64,000 nucleotides of DNA from Epiperipatus broadwayi (Eukaryota; Onychophora; Udeonychophora; Euonychophora; Peripatidae), in NCBI GenBank assembly GCA_028023455.1, contig JAQFVV010000453.1, forward strand, positions 62,001 to 126,000. Reading direction: 5' to 3'. Below the pieces are notes generated by a model. The model saw nothing but the letters and a program-made list of their open reading frames with translations. It ran no database searches and was not told the DNA's origin. The position numbers and the translations under genes were made by a program. Shown in pieces: positions 60,402 through 64,000 of this stretch. Numbering within the stretch: position 1 is the stretch's first letter; every line of letters starts with the position of its first letter.

Positions 60402-61600
60402 TTTTCAATTTGAGCATGACTTTCAAGGGATAATCAGAACCCATTTATCTTATAAAGACTATTTCAAAGACATTATAACCTGAGTGTTTTCATTAAGGAG
60501 ATATGGCTGGGGATAAAATACAAAAAAGAGGTACAATTAGACAAAGCTTTAAGACTCTCAAAAAGGTTTAATACAAAAGAAATTAAAAAGAGAATATAAA
60601 AGATCACATAAACAGAATAATGGACCAGCAAATTTTATATGGAGTCAAATTTATAGTTCACCATTATATAATGTACAGTCATCACAAAACTTATAACTAA
60701 TTAATTTTTTTATATTTGAAATTTGGTGTCATATATTCATTTGGATAGAGTACTTACTGTTTTTGCTTTATATTTTTGCTTTATATATATATAAGACAAG
60801 GATTAAATAGCTCATTTCAGAAAAAAATGTCTTCAAAAATTAATAAATTATCTACTAGGTATCCTATTTATTAATGGATAGTTTTAATGTCATGTTTCTT
60901 CTTTTAACTTCTAGGTAAACAAACTTAGAGCCTGTTTAATAAAGAGCAACTAAGAGGATGGATGGCCAAGTTGGTCATGGACTGCTTATCTAAAAAAAAA
61001 AAAAACTAAGTTATTTATTAATGTTCAAATTTATTTATTAAACAATTTAAAAAAGAGGATTTCACCTTTGCTCAACAACTGTGTTGAGTACAGAGGAAAC
61101 TCTCAAATGCAAATTCAAGATACAGATTTTATAACATTAAGACAAGGTGAAATTCTTTCTTTTTAATTTCATAAGTTATTTATATGTAAATAAATTTCCT
61201 AATTTAACCAAAATTCAGATTCTGGGTTGGCATGTGGATATGCTAATTACGGCTCTATAAGACATTCATATATATATATAAGATGTAAGCTAAATCTTTA
61301 TTAATTATATTCAATCAATTAAATAAATAAATTTATTTTGTTTAATATTCACTCTACTTATGAGCCATATCACTTTTTGTTTATAAAACATATTTTATAT
61401 TGCTCTAATTAGTTAGTTTTTATACTTAACCATGGCTAAGCGTAGTACGAAATTGACTTTCACTTTATATTACTTTATTCCATTTTAAATAAAATGATTA
61501 TAATTATATCATTAATCAATGATTCTTTTACTAACACTGTGTGAGATTGCAATTTTATTAACATTATCCTCTAAATAAAATTATATTAATAATATATAAT
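60402..61600. other. AT-rich DNA, no recognised feature
   Basis: Short TA runs. A coding-like patch at 60490-60600 could not be assigned. Confidence 0.45.
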
Positions 61601-61611
61601 AGTAATAATAA

Positions 61612-61815
61612 CAAGTCAGATGTCACATGACTTATATATAGCTTGCACTTACAAATATGTAAAATTAAGAGCGTGCTAATAGCTCTAAACAAGATTTTTT
61701 TTTTTTTATGATAAATGCTACTACAAGAGAAGGCATTCAAATCATTGTCCCCATCCCCAGACCGATTTCGACCCATGGGTCTCTTCAGTGAGGAGTTGGG
61801 ACATTAGATTTAAAA
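61612..61815 (-). mobile_element. HHR-bearing repeat (class III), related to class II
   Basis: The flank caagtcagatgtcacatgac...gctaatagctctaaacaag on the plus strand parallels caagtcatatatcacttgac...gccaatagctcttaacaag of the class II unit at 6480-6562. So this is a diverged unit of the same superfamily. A T-rich run of 14 bases lies inside. Outer boundaries are uncertain. The open frame 61564-61776 is incidental. Confidence 0.65.
61746..61803 (-). ncRNA. Canonical type I hammerhead ribozyme motif
   Basis: The minus strand has CTGAAGA, then stem II GACC/GGTC with loop CATG (first pair G-C as required), GAAA, T, loop CG, and GGTC, giving a two-pair stem III and GUC cleavage. Stem I is TCCTCA/TGGGGA, a CAA/TG internal loop, then TGTCCC/GGGACA. 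All invariant bases and the preferred 10.1-11.1 pair are present. This is the best-formed hammerhead in the window. Confidence 0.88.
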
Positions 61816-62499
61816 AACCAACTCAAGCATATTTTATGGTTAAAAATTATGTTTTTATATATATTTACGAGTTTGTATAATACAATTGGCAAAAATTGTA
61901 ATATTTTATCATTGTTCTAATTTTTTTGTTTTGTTCTAGTTTCCGGATGCATTAAATTTTTGTGTTTTATTTTAAAATTTTTGATTGTAGTTTTATTTGA
62001 CATCAAACATTATTTAACTAATAATAATTCACTTAATAACAAAATTAAATTTCTGTATTACATAAAATCTACAACAACAAAAAAAGCCAAAGATTAAAAA
62101 TTACAATTGACACTTGAAATATAGAATAAACACGTACTTCTTAAAATGTATTTTTAATTTTTTAAAACTTTTATGGCATTATTAAAGTAAAATAACAGTG
62201 TTTAGTTTAGAAAATTAAAACTAATTATATCATAGAAAATGTGTTTGATGAATTTTTATATTTTAACTACTTATACAAGCACACTAAAACACTATTTACA
62301 CACACACATACTTGCACCTATATTAATTACGTTAGACCATTTTTATCATTTAATATTAAATACTGAATATCTTTAGAAAAAAGCTCAATAACTTTATTTA
62401 AACTTTCCAATGCATTTACCTATTAATAATAACACACAGGTTATTTTATAACATAACGTATCGAGTGGTATAATTCTCGTTTCTTATTTATGTTTTGGT
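61816..62499. other. AT-rich DNA, no recognised feature
   Basis: Nothing recognised. Confidence 0.5.
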
Positions 62500-62605
62500 G
62501 GACTAATCAGTGACAATACTGGCATAGGAATCAAACCTGGGATTTTAGATCTGTGTTTATTGAATTTAAGGTAACGTTTTAACCAGCTGAGTTATTTTTC
62601 CAACT
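62500..62605 (-). mobile_element. tRNA-derived SINE of a second family
   Basis: The minus strand has taactcagctgg (A box, one change from the tRNA consensus) at 62583-62594 and ggtttgattcc (B box, one change) at 62528-62538, about 45 bases apart. This is unrelated to the other SINEs. TSDs were not located. Confidence 0.6.
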
Positions 62606-63185
62606 ACAAATTGAAATGTTGTTTAATGTACTAACGTGTGCGTTATTACTAACAGTTGAATATATTTGGAAAATTTAAATAAAGTTTAAAATTTTTCTAA
62701 AGACATTCAATATTTAATATTAGATGATGGGTATAGTCCACCATATATATATAATATTAAAATGCTGTCACCACAAACATTCAGACAAGCAGTATATTAA
62801 AATAATTGATATGTATGGATGATGAAATTTTTAAACGACATTGGTATATTAATACTAATGTTATGAGACATATAAAGTAGCCGTAATAGCTATAATAATG
62901 TTTTATTGCATTAATTTATTTAATTTAAACTTCTTTATCTTTTATATTTCAACTATCTTCTTATCTAACTATTTTTTTACTTACCTATATATTTACCATT
63001 TATTAATCTACCTAGATATCCATTTTCCTATTATCTTTCAATAACATATATCTAAGATTTATATGTCAATCTATTTTCATCTTTTTATCTATCTACCTAT
63101 CTCTCTATTCATTCAGCTTTCTAACTATCTATTCACCTTTTATAATTATCCACTGGCCTCTCCAACTATTCATCCAGCAAACACC
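62606..63185. other. AT-rich DNA grading into ATCT-like repeats
   Basis: From about 62940 loose ctat/catt repeats foreshadow the ATCT block. Confidence 0.55.
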
Positions 63186-63579
<394 letters not shown>

Positions 63580-63639
63580 ATAATTACTCTCAATACTTTT
63601 TGAATATGATGTATCATATTATAACAATTTTTAAATCCA

Positions 63640-64000
63640 TCTTACTTTTTGATAGAGCTTAATAAAGATTTTATATTAATCTGATAGAAGATATCATAGA
63701 CCTGCAATTGTTTAAAGAATTCTTTATCACTTTGCTAAATGTCAATATTATGACAGCATTCTTCCAAACATTCGATATACAGTTTTGTCAACGGTTTATT
63801 TCCTGAAACATTTTATTGAATTTAGATCTAATTGCATAACTGACTCTATTAATTTAAAACATTTGACATTTCACAAAATGTTATTGTAATTGTAGACCTA
63901 TTTCTTGGTCTTATTATTATATGTTTTTTGTAGAATTTTTTACACATTTCAGATATTAGTTACTTTTAATAAGTGTGGACAATCTCTTCTTTTCATCTGG
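63640..64000 (-). pseudogene. LINE RT remnant running off the window edge
   Basis: The minus strand near 63690-63770 reads VWKNAVIILTFSKVIKNSLN then NCRSMISS. This corresponds to the RT block WKNAVxIxxFKKGDKxxxxNYRPISL, also seen at about 15850. It is too short to class further. Confidence 0.6.

Overview
This window is eukaryotic, almost certainly nuclear DNA of an invertebrate animal. It is very AT-rich, has no operons or bacterial signals, and holds long microsatellites, several LINE families with APE-type endonucleases, Penelope-like elements (PLEs) with GIY-YIG endonucleases, and tRNA-derived SINEs with target-site duplications (TSDs). The species cannot be fixed from sequence alone. I found no host protein gene, rRNA or free-standing tRNA gene. 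It reads as an intergenic or intronic repeat landscape.

Layout. 1-12.9 kb: a foldback, a PLE GIY-YIG remnant (1.25 kb), a hairpin-forming dispersed repeat (1.76-2.85 kb), an inverted array of ribozyme-bearing repeat units (6.46-7.3 kb), a short retroelement with a ribozyme (8.58-8.86 kb), two large foldbacks (10.4-11.35 kb) and a PLE 3' end (11.9-12.14 kb). 12.9-17.3 kb: degenerate RTE-like LINE sequence on the minus strand with nested insertions. 17.3-24 kb: mostly silent AT-rich DNA, one ribozyme element (20.4-20.8 kb), a long near-palindrome (22.0 kb), microsatellites and a 42-bp minisatellite (23.2-23.7 kb). 24.16-33.0 kb: two decayed head-to-tail copies of a two-ORF LINE (CCHC ORF1; APE/RT/zf-RVT ORF2) on the plus strand. 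33.27-39.09 kb: a nearly full-length member of the same family on the minus strand, flanked on both sides by (TAC)n. 39-51 kb: dispersed repeats, SINEs, two PLE copies (43.39-46.05 kb) and another ribozyme element (47.43-47.86 kb). 51.6-64 kb: a LINE fragment bounded by an exact 43-bp direct repeat, two RT remnants, an internally deleted LINE (56.6-59.7 kb), SINEs, a canonical hammerhead motif (61.75 kb), a (ATCT)n block and an RT remnant cut by the window edge.

The main result is that at least three and probably four separate repeat families carry type I hammerhead ribozyme (HHR) motifs: the CUGANGA and GAAA boxes, a very short stem III, and a stem I interrupted by an internal loop or bulge. 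This matches what is known for Penelope-like elements and metazoan retrozymes, and PLE coding remnants lie in the same window. Several of the carriers are 200-430 bp, non-coding and bounded by 13-14-bp TSDs, so they look like non-autonomous retrotransposons that may pass through ribozyme-processed RNA. The second result is a zf-RVT LINE family whose best copy sits inside a (TAC)n tract, which raises the question of microsatellite targeting.
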